Numbered from the stretch's first letter, positions 12,016 through 25,112 are shown. The stretch: 64,000 bases of DNA from Salvia splendens (GCF_004379255.2 NC_056038.1:7168729-7232728), one strand, 5' to 3'. Made by a program: numbers and translations. The notes: a model not told the origin generated them from the letters alone.

Positions 12016-14728
12016 CCATATATACTGATGTTTTATTTTTTTCTACTTTTAATTTTGCAAGTATTATAGCACATATTGGTAGATATTTCAAAGAGAGAAA
12101 TTGTTCGTTTGCAAAAAAAAATATTTCATTCAAATTTCTTTAATATATTTCTTTGTAATAATATTTTTTTTATCTTTTATAAATACTATTTTGCTATTAT
12201 ATGATTATTATTTGTTTTATATAGTGTAATATATATTGATAAGATTTCAAAAAAAATAATTTTATATAATTAAGAAACTATTGTCATTGAATAATATTAT
12301 ATGGATGTATGACATTGCTAAAAAATATTAATAATAATATTATAGGGGTCAGAAGATGTGAGATTGTTTGACTCGGTACATATAATACAATCTTCTAATG
12401 TATAGCTCACAAATTGACAAGATTATGAAAAGTTGAAATTATATGATAAATCACTATAATTTCAATATTTCACTGAAATAGTTTAATATTAATTTCATAA
12501 CTATTTTCATAGTGCCTAAATAAACTCCATAGTAGGGATGGTCCGATGATAGCAACTTGATGCACCCAACATGTGACATATTCTTTGAATGTATGACTAA
12601 CAAATAAATCGATATGATGAATTATATAATAATTATCTATAATTTTTAAACTCATATTATATTATACAGAAAATATTTGCAATCACTAGCTTCAAATGTT
12701 ATTCCAAATCACAGATGCTAAAATAATTGAAGAAATGAAATAAAAAAATAATGAACATACGAGATCCAAATTAAAAAATATACGAGTATAAATTAGTTTT
12801 TGGGATAAAATAATAATTTAAAAATAAGTTATTTTGAAAAAAATAGTTTTTAAGAATTATTTTATAAATAAAAAACGTTAAGTATAGAATGAAAGTGGAA
12901 AATATAATATAATAGCAAAACTAATATTTAAATGATTTTATAATATAATATATTATTATATTATTTTCAAAATTAAATTTTATTGAATTATTATCAATTT
13001 AATTATAATATTTTCACTATCTTTTATTATTTTGTTCTTTTTTCTTTTAACTCATTTTTTCATTTTTTTTTCAAACTATAAAAACAAGATGTAAAATATT
13101 TATTTTAATTTTTAAAATAAAATATTTTTATTGAGAAAAATTCTAAATATTTTCTTTTTAATATTTTGTTGAAAGTATCATATTCAATCCTTAATCAACA
13201 CGAAGGGTTATAATGTAAAATTAATATACAACTACAATAGGTAACTTCCTTATTCATTGCAAATGATAGAAATTGACAAATATACCCCAACTTTGTATTT
13301 ACAATGTTTGTTAATTTATCACTACCCTTATATATATAACCGTGCATTAAAAATAATATTAAATACATTTCTATCTCCACATGGCACAATAAACATTCAA
13401 TGATCTACTCCTAGACTCCTAGTATGTAATGTATCAACAAGTAACTTTATTTCATGATACATGAGACACTCTGATATAGAAGTACTCTTTTTGTTCTAAT
13501 ATTATAATTGAAGTGTTTATTTTAGATACTAAAATTATGGAAAGAGTATTTAATTAGTCAGTGGAGTGTATGATAATACTATGTGCAACCACAGTAAATT
13601 GCATATGTGTTTTATGGTGATATGATGATTATGATGTTTAATCATGTGATGGAGAATTATTATTAAGGGATTATGAACTTGAAATCCAATAAATGACATA
13701 ATGGAGTAGGCTCGATTTTTCGGTGCACGGGGCCGTATAAATGCATATCGAATTGCTTTCAAATCCTGCATTTATTTGCCAATAAAAGGCAAATTATAAC
13801 AATCTTATGCTAATGGAGTATTATTAATCATGTAATATTTCCATTGAAAGGTCGAAAGTGAAAAGCATATGAGAAAACAGCCAAATTCAACGCTTTCATT
13901 CCTGGCTAAAATGTTCTTGATTAAATAACAAAGCATGGATAATATTTCAAAATCATGGCTTCAAAACAAAAAAAAAAAAAAAAAGATTTCAAAATCATGT
14001 AAACTGCCAAATTGTTTATTTGAAGTGGTGTGACTTGATTTAGAATTGCGATACTTTTCTAATAATGTCAGCCTACCAACAGTATTTTTACAAGTCACAA
14101 CTCAATCCAAGCTGTAAATACGACCGACCAAAAATGGGATAAATTAATACTCCTATATTAAAATTAAATAATGCCATCATAAGCATTTTGTTTGTAGATA
14201 GTACTCCAGACATTAATTTATTCGATTTTCAGGTCGACGTAACGTACGTGCTTTCCTTTTTGTTTTCACCATAGATATTTACATACTATGATAGTATCAA
14301 TTTATTAATTGCAAGAATATTATCTTATCAAATGTCTCGTGCTATGCGGTTTGTTTATAGTTTATACTACTCTCACAAGAATATTGATTGAGACGTGTTT
14401 CCATTAATTTAGTACTGATGAATTTTGATATAAATATTAAAAACTTATTCATTATGGGTAGTGATAAATGTACATAAATTATACTCCACATAATTAAACT
14501 TTAATGAAATTTTATATTAAAAATCAATTTATAGTATTAACTAATTCATTATAAATTACACATATTAATCATTTTGTAACAATTTAGAAAAATATTTAAA
14601 TATTTAAATCAAATATTTATATTTTTTATTGATTATTATATAAGTATTTCGAATAATCAAGCTTGAAATCATTTGAAAATTTGTTGTCATAAATTTTCCA
14701 TATCATTTCTTATTTATTGCTATATAAT
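12016..14728. other. AT-rich spacer, no gene seen
   Basis: No convincing coding sequence. Contains long A/T tracts, including a poly-A run near 13970, and short open frames without recognisable similarity. No transposon ends could be paired. Confidence 0.5.
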
Positions 14729-14736
14729 TATATAAC

Positions 14737-16867
14737 CAGGGACGGAGCCAGAACTTGAAATGAGCCGGTGCTGAAATTTAATGACAAATACGGTAGAATG
14801 CGCGATGCTCCTAGAATCTCTTGTAGTGGCTTGTCTTCTCCAGTGTCCGCAATAGTGTATCTAGGATTTTCGATTTGCGAATTCAAAGAAAATATTACTC
14901 CATACAAGTATACTAATATCGTGATACTCATATCATAAGAATTCGCAAATTGAGTTGTTAAAATATTAATTTGACATAATTATGGTACTCCAACCATCCG
15001 CGATTACTTGTCGTACTTTGATTCAGTTTCAAATATTAATAATATAAATTTAAATTGGTAGAAAAGTTAGTAGAATATAGTATATCATTTTATATATTAA
15101 TTTTATATTAATAAAATATAAGTAGATTGTGGGTTTATCAAAATTAATAAGGGATAAATAAATATGCATTGACAGATAGAAAAAACATAAAATATAAGAT
15201 GAATAATTCTAAATTAAAAATTAATAAATAAGATTATTAATACGAGATATTATTATATTAATAAAAAAAATTAATTGTACTAAACTAAGATGATTAATAC
15301 GAGTAGTAATTAATTCTTAAAACATTTTTTAAGATAGAAGAATAAGAATGAACTGCACCAAATGACCCTAACTTTTGCACTTGTTGCACCAGTGACCCCT
15401 AACAAAAAAAAATAGCACTAGAGGGGCCTAACGTTAAATATAATCACGAATCATGTTTTTTTCGGACCAAAACACTCTCAGGCCATAAAGGGCCATTTTT
15501 GTCACTCTATTATATCGCTGACATGTGATTTCTGCCACATTTCTGTCAGCAACTTCTTATGTAATTTTCTAATAAGTTTTTGTACTTCATATGTAATTAA
15601 AAATTTGTCATTATTTACACTTTCTAATTTTTTTTATAATACACATATTTATCATTATCTGCTTTAATTAATATGAACATAATAAAATGAGACCATTTCT
15701 TCCTTATAAAACTCGTTTTCTGGTATTTTTCTGTGTTATTATTTCCCGTAATTTATTTTATTTACATTGATTTATGGATCAATTTTATTTATTATGAAAA
15801 TATCCTAATTTTGCAGTATTAATTTATAAATTTACATTGTCTTGTTTCAAATACTATTGTTTATTAAAAATCTTGAAGGATTAAATAGCTAATATCACAT
15901 GCTTGAATTTTTTCAAAATATTACTCACGTTTCAATTTTATCATGAATGGCAAGAAACTATGCAAATTTATATCTAAAGATTGAATGTTCATATGATGTT
16001 AAAAATTTCAGTTCGAGCTAAATTAAAATTATATCAATAAAATATCAATCATAAAAATCGTCTTAAAGTTAGGCTTAGAGTAACAAATTAGTTCAATGAT
16101 ATATAATGAAATAATATTTTAAATGTCAATGTTTTCAATAAAATAATTATTGTATCATTTAATTAAATGTGTAATATATTATTTATTCTGTGTATTATTG
16201 ATTCGGATTTTATTGCATAAATAACTTGACTTTTCCATATTTTTGTTTCTCAATGAATTTCCTACCCGATATAAGTACTATATTGTTACCACTAACTAGA
16301 AATAGAGGGACATAAGAATTATTTTGTACAAATATTGACAAAACTTTAATCACGTATAAAGTACCCGAACTTATTAGGAAATCACTTAAGAAACTGCTGA
16401 CAGAAATGTGACAAAATTCATATGTCAGCAAATTTAGGGATTGCCAAAAATGCCCTTAAAGCTATTTGGACATTTTCGTCCAAAAAGTGGCTAAAAAAAC
16501 ATGATTCGTGATTATATTTAACGTTAGGCCCCTCTAGTGTTTTTTTTATTAGGGATCACTGGTGCAACAAGTGCAAAAGTTAGGGTCATTTGATGCAGTT
16601 CACTGGAAGAATAAATAGTAAACTATAAAACTAAACTGAAATTATCAACTGCTCCTATCACATGAAAAAGGGATTTAAACTTAGTCTGTGTTCCCTAGTC
16701 TCTATTCCCCTTTACCCCTCTCTCTCTTCTCCTCTCTCTCTCCTGCATCTTCTTCCTCAACCCGTCTGTGTAAATAAAACCCAAAAACGCTACAAACAAA
16801 TTTGGGAGGATAGCACCGGCCAAGCCCCCGTTGGAGCGTCGGCTTGCCTATGCTATCTTCGTCCCTG
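14737..16867. mobile_element. Non-autonomous hAT-type element carrying a nested insertion
   Basis: Starts CAGGGACGGAG and ends CTTCGTCCCTG, short inverted termini typical of plant hAT elements. It is flanked by a perfect 8-bp duplication TATATAAC (14729-14736 and 16868-16875). No transposase is encoded. The element was interrupted by the Mutator-like element at 15346-16605; without it the hAT element is about 860 bp. Confidence 0.85.
15346..16605. mobile_element. Non-autonomous Mutator-like element with long TIRs, nested in the hAT element
   Basis: Left end GAATGAACTGCACCAAATGA and right end (reversed) CAGTGAACTGCATCAAATGA start long inverted repeats of roughly 100-180 bp, including TAACTTTTGCACTTGTTGCA and an AACGTTAAATATAATCACGA block on both arms. 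A perfect 9-bp duplication GAAGAATAA lies at 15337-15345 and 16606-16614, as expected for Mutator-like elements. The interior is AT-rich and encodes nothing recognisable. Confidence 0.88.
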
Positions 16868-17502
16868 TATATAACTCATAACAAAATTAATTTATAATTT
16901 AATTTAATTTAATTTAATTAATTTTAAAATTTTAAAATATTACATATATATACAATTTATATACATTTATATTTATTCATTGCAAAATTCATAGCTTAAT
17001 AAATTTAAGAGGATAAGCTATTATCATGTTTTAACGTTTTACTTACAAATTAAAATATTACTTTCATAGGACCAATATACAACAAATTAAATAATTTGAA
17101 TAAAAGTGTCGATAAACGTAACTCATGATTGATTAGCATGGTTTTAGAGCATCTGCATCGCGTCTCGATGCTGTCTCTATCTCAACTCGGAGAGACGAGA
17201 CGTCAGTGAGACGGCGATGCAACCATCCATCTCTGTCTCATCTCAGTGGGCGTCTCGCCGCGGAGAGGCAGCGCGCGAGACAGCTTGCCACGCGCGTTGC
17301 CCACGTGGCGAGCTCCGGTTCGTCCGTGACACCCACTCGCCGGCCCGCGAGTGGGCGTCGTTTATTTCAGTTGAATTTTTTTTTTGTTTTTTTTTAAATT
17401 CAGAAAAAATTTAGAAAAAAAATTCCAAAAATATACTAGCCGTTTATAGCCATTTTTTACAATTTTTTTTATTTTTTGTATTTTTAAGCCCCCGATCACT
17501 TC

Positions 17503-17510
17503 TATAAATA
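17503..17510 (+). promoter_or_regulatory. TATA box of the Harbinger transposase gene
   Basis: TATAAATA about 110 bp before the transposase start codon, in an otherwise plain AT-rich leader. Confidence 0.6.
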
Positions 17511-17619
17511 TCAAATCATTCTCACAAATTAATCCACCATAAAAAACTATCTATTCTCACTCAAATACTCTACATTCTTCATCTCAAAACATTATACTTC
17601 TCCCAAATATAATCCATTC

Positions 17620-18852
17620 ATGGATCCATTTGAGCAAATGCGTCGAATAATGGAAGAATCACTAGAAGAAGATCGACGTAGGGAGGATGAGGAAGCTGCG
17701 CCGCCTCAAAGACGATCCCGGATTTACATCCATCGTAACCGGGAGGAAGCCGCCGCAAGGTTAGTACATGATTACTTCTGTGAGAACCCGATATGGGGAG
17801 AGACCTACTTCCGTCGCCGTTTCCGCATGCGGAAACGACTATTTCTGCATATCGCAAATACATTGGCAGCCCGGGAAGAGTACTTCCAAGAAGGGTTCGA
17901 CGCCGTTGGCCGTCCCAATCACACGACGCTCCAGAAATGTACTGCAACAATCCGTCAGCTTGCTACTGGACAAACGGCGGATGAGTTCGACGAATACCTG
18001 CACATTGGGGAAAGCACTCGGAGACTGTGTTTGATGAACTTCTGCAAAGGCGTCCGGGCAGCCTTCACCGACGAATTTCTCCGGAAGCCAAGCACCGCAG
18101 ATTGTCAGTTTCTGCTCCGACTTCACGAAGAAGTGCACGGATTCCCCGGGATGCTTGGCAGCGTCGATTGCATGCATTGGCAATGGAAGAATTGTCATGT
18201 GGCGTGGAGGGGGTCATACACGAGTGGCCACAAAGGCACCCACCCCACCGTTATACTCGAGGCCGTTGCCGACTACAGGCTATGGATTTGGCATGCGTAT
18301 TTCGGGGTCCCCGGATCGAACAACGACGTCAACGTGCTCAACCAATCCGACCTCTTCAGCGAAGTTTTGAATGGTAAAGCGCCGGCCATCAACTTCATCG
18401 CTAACAACCGCCAGTATAAAATGGGGTACTATCTTGCCGACGACATCTATATGGAGTGGTCAACCTTCGTGAAGACGTTCAACAAGCCGATAAACGAAAA
18501 ACAAGCTCTTTTTGAGCAGAAACAAGAGGCTGCTCACAAGGATGTGGATAGAGCGTTCGGGGTTCTCCAAGCTCGATTCAACATTATCAAAGCCCCAGCT
18601 CGTACGTGGTTTATGGAGAATATGGTCGGCATCATGTATACGTGCATAATCTTGCACAACATGATTTTCGCCGACGAAGGACCTGAGGCGGGAAATTGGT
18701 TCGACCCTGAAACCCCGGGAAGCTCTACCGCAAGTAGTCTGCCTCGCAGTGGAGTGCATCCGTCTTTGCAAGAGCGGTTGTCTATTCGGGTAAGGACACG
18801 TGATTCAACCGCCCACGCCCAACTCCAGGAGGATCTAATTGAGCACATTTGA
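17620..18852 (+). CDS. PIF/Harbinger (HARBI1-like) DDE transposase, 410 aa
   Basis: Intronless, uninterrupted frame within a Harbinger element. The enzyme family cuts and reinserts DNA by a DDE nuclease in the nucleus. Visible family blocks are ENPIWGETYFRRRFRMRKRLF (about 55-76), a central FPGMLGSVDCMHWQWKNC with the first catalytic Asp at 183, PGSNNDVNVL with the second Asp at 236, GYYLADDIYMEWSTFV, and KDVDRAFGVLQARF near 307-320. In relatives I know this last block reads DVERAFGVLQ, the Glu being the usual third catalytic residue. Here it is Asp310, a conservative change that could lower or abolish activity. The N terminus is acidic and Arg-rich. Length is near the family norm. GC content is much higher than the surrounding spacer, as usual for a recently coding element. 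Confidence 0.92.
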   Translation: MDPFEQMRRIMEESLEEDRRREDEEAAPPQRRSRIYIHRNREEAAARLVHDYFCENPIWGETYFRRRFRMRKRLFLHIANTLAAREEYFQEGFDAVGRPNHTTLQKCTATIRQLATGQTADEFDEYLHIGESTRRLCLMNFCKGVRAAFTDEFLRKPSTADCQFLLRLHEEVHGFPGMLGSVDCMHWQWKNCHVAWRGSYTSGHKGTHPTVILEAVADYRLWIWHAYFGVPGSNNDVNVLNQSDLFSEVLNGKAPAINFIANNRQYKMGYYLADDIYMEWSTFVKTFNKPINEKQALFEQKQEAAHKDVDRAFGVLQARFNIIKAPARTWFMENMVGIMYTCIILHNMIFADEGPEAGNWFDPETPGSSTASSLPRSGVHPSLQERLSIRVRTRDSTAHAQLQEDLIEHI

Positions 18853-19222
18853 GCAAAATTTGGCAACTAGTAGACGCACATGATCGTCATTAGACAACTC
18901 TTTCTTTTGCTTCTTTGAGTTTTAAATTATGTATTTTTTATTTTTTTAGGATTTTATTAATGTGGTTTTTATTTTTTTAGAATTTTAAGTTGTAATTTTA
19001 TTTTATTTAATGAACTGTGTTTTTATTAATTGAATTTGTTGGAAATAAAAATAAAAAATGAAATTGAATGAATAGTTAAGGGATGAGATGGTTAAGAGAC
19101 GGAGGGATGCAAGTGCTCTCTCTTAGTTAAGAGATTAGGTGAAAAGTACAGTAAGGTCCATGAATAGTGAAGAGATGAGATGATTAAAAGACGTATAAGA
19201 GACTGGGATGTGGATGGCCTTA

Positions 19223-22200
19223 GACTTTTTGAATCGCATAGTAATAGTACAACATGTCACTGTTAGAAAACAATGCTCTCGAATCAACATTAGTCTGCAT
19301 CATCTAGTCTATTTTTTTCTCTTGATATAGGTCTACTGACTTACTATTAAATGATAGCACTCAAATACTTAATTTTATTTGAATTAATTTTACATTATTT
19401 TCAGACCGAAAATAATACAGTATGTAATGCAAATGGACTAAAAATAAGTTTGAAAACAATGTAAACATATCTCAATTGAAATTAAATTTTTGTCAAGTGC
19501 CTCTGTTTTTTTCCAAGATATTGCAAATATAAACATGAATTCTGCAAACCATTTTGTTGTTAGCTCAAAACAAAATAAATAGATAAGTTTCCTCCATATA
19601 CTACCACCGATATCATTCGACTAAATTTTACTACTAAAACAACCTTAAATTGAATTACCTTCACACTCCACGTTCTGTATAAATAAAAATAAATAGTTGA
19701 TGAGCCCGCATGAACAACGCAGTTTGTTCCGTAGAGGCAGAGTTGCAATAAAAATAAAAGAAAGAGTGGGGCGACAATTGCATAATCTGGACGGTCTGCT
19801 GCAAATGCGCTGTGATATCCTTTGACGATCTAATGACAGAATCACCCTCCGTCAGACTTGGACAATAAATTCCTTCCACAGGTGTAAATGAGGGTAATAA
19901 TGTCAGCACATGAAAAGGAGATAGTATAATGGGATGACACTGCCAAGTATGGACTCCATGAAACTGTCCCTTTATACGCTCCAATAAACACATTTTTTTT
20001 TCATTAATTAAATAGTGTCGTGTAGTAGTTGTATTTAATCCTGCGATGCTCAAATTCGAAAGATGGAATGAGCTGAGAAATTAAGGTGCAAATCTGATTA
20101 ATTATGGTTAATTAATTTCCAATCAAGTACACAGGTTGCTGAGTTGTAATACACGTAAAGTTAAACTTTAATGCAATCAAGATTTAATCAGTTATTAATT
20201 AAATTGGTGAGATTTAATTATCAAGCCCACGCTTGGCTCTCCGGGAATCTCTCTCCGATTCATTAACATCGTTGGGAAATGAATTCTAGGGTTTTTAACT
20301 TATCATTCTTTGGTTGAGCTGTTTAATATTTTTTGTAATCTTCAATGTTATGTACTGTTAATTATTAATTAACTAATCCAGCTATTTTATTTTATAATGT
20401 TTTTGCCCCCATTCTTGGCGGTCCAATGCTATTTTCCATCGTAATATTATAGTACTATAATTAGTAGCTAGGAGAGAGTGTTTGCTTGGCTTTTGACAAT
20501 TTTAGATGAATTATAGATTTTTTCCAATTATGTGTACATGAAAAAAAATTAGACAAGACACATTGTAATAATATGCATCTCAAATTTCGATAATAAATGT
20601 TTGGGAAATTACATTATAATGCAATGTACACCTTTTTTGTTCTTTTATAAGCAAATAGGCATGGAACTTATCCTTTCGATATTATTTTTGGCTACTTGAA
20701 AAGGTCAGAATTAAAGTAGCTACAATCAAATGCTGTATTTGTATATATCCATCCATGTACCACGATTGGTAGGGTAGGTTATGATGTGAATAGTCAATAA
20801 TATTAGTGGATTTGCAACAAAAAAAAGTGTATTTGTCTATGTTTGAGAACAAGAAAGCCAATGGCTATGCATCTTAGTGTCGTACCTCTGTAATTGCAAT
20901 ATTTCTTTATATATACACCTTCCGTTTATATATCTGCATAGTTTGGCATACGCAATATTCCATGAATTATCATCATTCTCACCTTTTTCTACCATCTACA
21001 ATGGATGTTATGTTTTGCAATTATTGTTGAACATATTATTGTCTTTTATATTTTGGCCTTTAGTTTATGTGTGGTATGAATACATTGAACATTGGTTTAT
21101 TTTCGTAAAAATGAGAATAATGAGCAACAACATCAAATCAATGAATAGGTACATACAAATCAATGAACATGAAATGAGATAAACTAATAAAAATAAAATT
21201 TTGGGCGTATCATGTTATCACATATTGTACTATGTTTAGGTTGGATAAAGAAGTCAATTTGCAATCCATCCAATAATTGGGAGATGTATATGAATCACGA
21301 CCATCATTCTGTTGTTGGATTTGTAATAAGTAGTAGTAGTAGTAGTATAAATCAATTTTTTTTTCTCAAAGTTGAGAACTTTTAATCTAATTTGGTTCTA
21401 CTATTCTATAATAATTACATAATCTAGTATTAATAACTTTTTTTATGAAATAAGTAGAAATACATATTGTTAAATATTAAATGACATACATAGTTAAAAA
21501 AAACTATAAAAATATTATCTCACTCTACTTGCATAATATTAACTTATTTTATTTATATTTATTATATTAAAATGAGATCTATATTTCATAGCTTTTTTCA
21601 CCTATTCTCTTAGCCAATGAAAGCTTTTTCAACAAAGAAGAAGAAGAAGCGGAGGGAGTACATGCTACGGCCGATAAATGGGCCTATGCACATTTGTAAA
21701 TGTCGAGTTGTTTCTAAAATCCCTCAAATTAAATAATTAAAAAATCATAGTACTAATTTCGGAATTAAATTTATCGATCGGTCGCAATCAAGAACATTGT
21801 TGGACCTACCAAACTGCATTATGTAAGTACAGCGACGTGAAAATTTAATTTTATTGGAAGAGAAGAAATAGAGGTGTTAGATAAATGAGTGGGGTTTCAT
21901 GCAATTAGTGGACCAATAAATAAACATAATAAATAGAGCTAAATATTGTGGCCCACTAATCATGTGGAATTTAAAACCCACTCTTCTTATTTCTTTGTTC
22001 CTTTTTGTAGGACACTGTTGTGTGGATATACATAAATGATAAATCCAATTACAATTTATAATAAAATATTTTCTTCTCAAATTAAAATATATTTCTAAAA
22101 TATTGTCTATAAAATATGTTTTCGAATTTGCCACACACCATTATTCCCACCATTATTCCTACTTACTAGTACTAGTATTTTTACAATTATAAATAAGGTT

Positions 22201-24295
22201 ATTTGTATTTTACCATAAAAGCACAAATTAGAGCTTAAAAGTAGTAGTACTACAACATAAAGGAAAGTAAAATAAGAAAGGATAAAGAATGGAAAGTGGT
22301 AAGAAAAAAAATAGTTGACTAAATAGTGGTCTGAAGAAATAAGTTGAGGGCCCAATCTATTAGGATACCAGATAAGTGGGCCCATACCCTTCTATAAGCC
22401 TACTGCCAGCCTTGGACTGTCCTTTCTAACTTTTTGGGCCTAATAAAAGAGAGAAGAAAATTTCGTGAAATTTAGTTACAAGATTAATTTTGTATACTTT
22501 CCAATATAAACATATTAATGGATTAAATCAGTATTTCTATACATAAGTAATTGCTGACTTGAGTTTGATGATAGGTGGAGGAGAGCCACTCGTCTTCTCT
22601 TTTCCTTTTCAAAATGGTGGTTGTAGATCATGTTCTACTTACTAAAATATGCACGTATATTTGTATAAACTTTGTGTGCTCATGCTAAAAAATGTTAGAT
22701 TTAATCATTTAATATTTTACCACCCTAATTTAAAGTGGGAGAAAAAGGTTTTAAAAGTTTGCTCCACGTTTGATTAAAAAACATGATTTATACTTTGATT
22801 ATCACCGACAAACAGGTCCTTACCAATAGGACCAATACTACGACTCCCACAGCTCATTAACGTAGGATTAAACATTATCTCTAACCATTTTAATATTTTT
22901 ATTTTTGGCATTTTCTTGTTCAGATTGATCTTCTTAGATCTGAAATTCTATTAAGTTGATCTTTTGGTTTAATTTGACTTTTGTGAAAAGCTAATCTCTA
23001 ATTAACTTCTATGAAACATGATTAACACATTTAATTAAAAAAAATAAAAGCTCACCCTGCTAACTGCTATCACTATGTGCTAACATCCTAATGAAACTAT
23101 ACCTAACAAAAGTATTTCAAAAATAAGTGACACAATATTAAATTAAACACATTTTAAATACTCCGTCAAGAAACAATTTTTAATCAATCCTTTTTACTTG
23201 CTCCAATACCTCTCCTATCATCATTTGATTGTAAATTCTTAATTATTAATTTTAATTAGTACAAAATGATAACTAAGTACATACTCCTAATAAATAAGGT
23301 GAAGCATTTATAAATCTGCATGAAAAAATATTGATCGGTGATGACTTCGCGTAGAAAGCTCCGCAAAATTCAAATATAGAATTTAATTAAATAAACCTTT
23401 AGCAGTATTGTTAAGTTTTTTTAACACTAAATTAAACAAATATTGAAATACCTATATATTTATTCAAAACGAAGGAAAAAATGAGGTTGCATGATTTGAT
23501 TTGATATGATTTTTTGGATATATAGTTGTTTATCTTATTGAAGGTCGGCAAAAAAGTACAGAAATGTCAAACCTAACAAATATTTTCGGTGATTGATTAA
23601 TTTGGGATTTTCCGACTCTTTATTAATGATTAAGGACGATGTTTCCTACAATCCTACTGTTTGAGATATAATTTTTTCAAAAAACTTTACACATGTATAT
23701 ATGCGCACACACATTTTACAAGAAAGTCGCAATTTGCTTCTTTTCTTTTCATTATATGTACGTACTATATTGTTATTGCTATGTAGAAATCTTTTTCAAT
23801 GACTCAGTATGAAGTTTAATACAAAGAAATTAACTTCATAACTAACGTCACCAAATTCAGATAATATTATTGCTTTGAAATTTCAATGAAAAACATACTC
23901 CGTATTTATGTAAAGATAATGGGAGTACGGTGACGTGGCAAGGATGCATTTGGTTAATTCAAGGAAGATTTAATATCTAAGGATAGACTTCTTAGATTTG
24001 ATATTTTTTAAACTTCAAAAGATTGGTGTGTGTTAGACTAGTAGTAGTATTGTTGTCAACGTTGTAACAACTCCTTTTACATGCTCAAGAAACTTACAAG
24101 TTACAATATACTCCACTTTATTTCTTGGACGGACACAACTCCTCTTACAAGTTCGATAAGCAGCTTTAGATTTCTATATTCTATGTCATTGTATGATGAA
24201 TTTGGAATATTCTTAATAAGATCAACTTCCAAGGATTTGTGCCATATTGGAAATTGAAAAAAAAAGAGATTTATTTGGAGACTTTGTTCACGTAC
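19223..24295. other. Five-kilobase AT-rich spacer without recognisable genes
   Basis: Only short open frames without similarity (for example 20877-21182 plus and 22107-22385 minus), whose composition matches the spacer. A short GTA microsatellite lies near 21328-21347. A GCGGAGGGAGTA end near 21650 may be one terminus of a decayed Stowaway element whose partner was not found. No tRNA, rRNA or conserved protein was recognised. Confidence 0.5.
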
Positions 24296-24298
24296 TAA

Positions 24299-25112
24299 GG
24301 GCATCCACAATAAGAATAGCCCAGCCATAGCCTAGTCACAAACTCCTCCTGTTACATTATCAGGACAAACAAATAGCCCAGCAATAGCCTAGCCACATCA
24401 CTCAAAATTATATAAAACAAATAATTGACAATCACACAAAATACAGAATTAAATTTACGACACATATACGGGAAAATTCAATAATAATATTAAAATTTTA
24501 AAAAGTACATTAATTAAAAAAACACACTTCATTAAAATTAAAATAACATTACAACATCCTTATTAATGAGTTTGTCCCACATCGAAAGTGGAACATAAAA
24601 CATTCAACGATGCCTCTATAAAAGAGAAACAACCAAGAATGATTTTGTCTCACATCGAAAGTGGAACATAAAACATTCAAGGATGTCTCTATAAAAGAGA
24701 AACAACCAAGAATGAGTTTATCCCACATCGAAAGTGGAACATAAAACATTCAAGGATGTCTCTACAAAAGAGAAACAACCAAGAATGAGTTAGTTCCACA
24801 TCGAAAGTGGAACATAAAAAATTCAAGAATGTCTCTATAAAATAGAAACAACCAAGAATGATTTTGTCCCACATCGAAAAACCAAGAATGATTTTGTCCC
24901 ACATCGAAAGTCCACATCGAAAGTGGAACATAAAACATTCAAGGATGTCTCTATAAAAGAGAAACAACCAAGAATGAGTTTCATAAAAAAACATTAAATT
25001 AAAAAAAAATTAAAATTTCCGCTCGCCGATCGGGAGCCTGCAATAGCGGCCAGCCGATCGACGAGCGCCAAAAATCGGCGAGCCGGTGCACTCGCCGCTA
25101 TTGGAGATGCTC
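24299..25112. mobile_element. Harbinger/Tourist-type MITE containing a tandem array
   Basis: Left end GGGCATCCACAATAAGAATA and right end (reversed) GAGCATCTCCAATAGCGGC form imperfect inverted termini. TAA flanks both sides (24296-24298 and 25113-25115). The centre is filled by a 73-bp tandem array (24560-24980). The right third is GC-rich (CGCTCGCCGATCGGGAGCC-like). Confidence 0.82.
24560..24980 (+). repeat. 73-bp tandem array of USE-plus-TATA-like modules
   Basis: A unit of 73 bp recurs with GTCCCACATCG (or a one-base variant) at 24574, 24647, 24720, 24793, 24866 and 24896; a shortened copy of the motif lies at 24911. In complete units the motif is followed 32 bp later by a CTATAAAAG box, then GAGAAACAACCAAGAATGA. 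Between 24866 and 24911 the array is rearranged by a 30-bp partial duplication. GTCCCACATCG matches the plant snRNA upstream sequence element (RTCCCACATCG), and the gap to the TATA box fits the spacing of Pol II-type snRNA promoters. No snRNA sequence follows. Confidence 0.85.

Larger units (their letters stand above)
17147..19219 (+). mobile_element. PIF/Harbinger transposon with an open transposase frame
   Basis: Imperfect inverted ends GAGCATCTGCATC and (reversed) GGCCATCCACATC are flanked by TTA on both sides (17144-17146 and 19220-19222), the Harbinger-type target duplication. The element carries one transposase gene (17620-18852) with its own TATA box. The second, Myb-like protein usually encoded by autonomous Harbinger elements is missing, so movement would need that partner from another copy. 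Confidence 0.88.

Noticed and set aside
17618..17950. Several open frames overlapping the transposase on both strands
   Set aside because: They are shadows of the GC-rich transposase gene in other frames.
20877..21182. 101-codon open frame
   Set aside because: The hydrophobic, Tyr/Ile-rich sequence is typical of chance frames in AT-rich spacer; no motif, splice or promoter context supports it.
24560..24980. Regularly spaced repeats resembling a CRISPR array
   Set aside because: Units are contiguous 73-bp tandem copies without unique spacers, no Cas genes occur, and the setting is a plant MITE.
24689..24994. Open frame with repeated CSTFDV-type peptide
   Set aside because: It is the reverse translation of the 73-bp tandem array and follows its period; no coding evidence.
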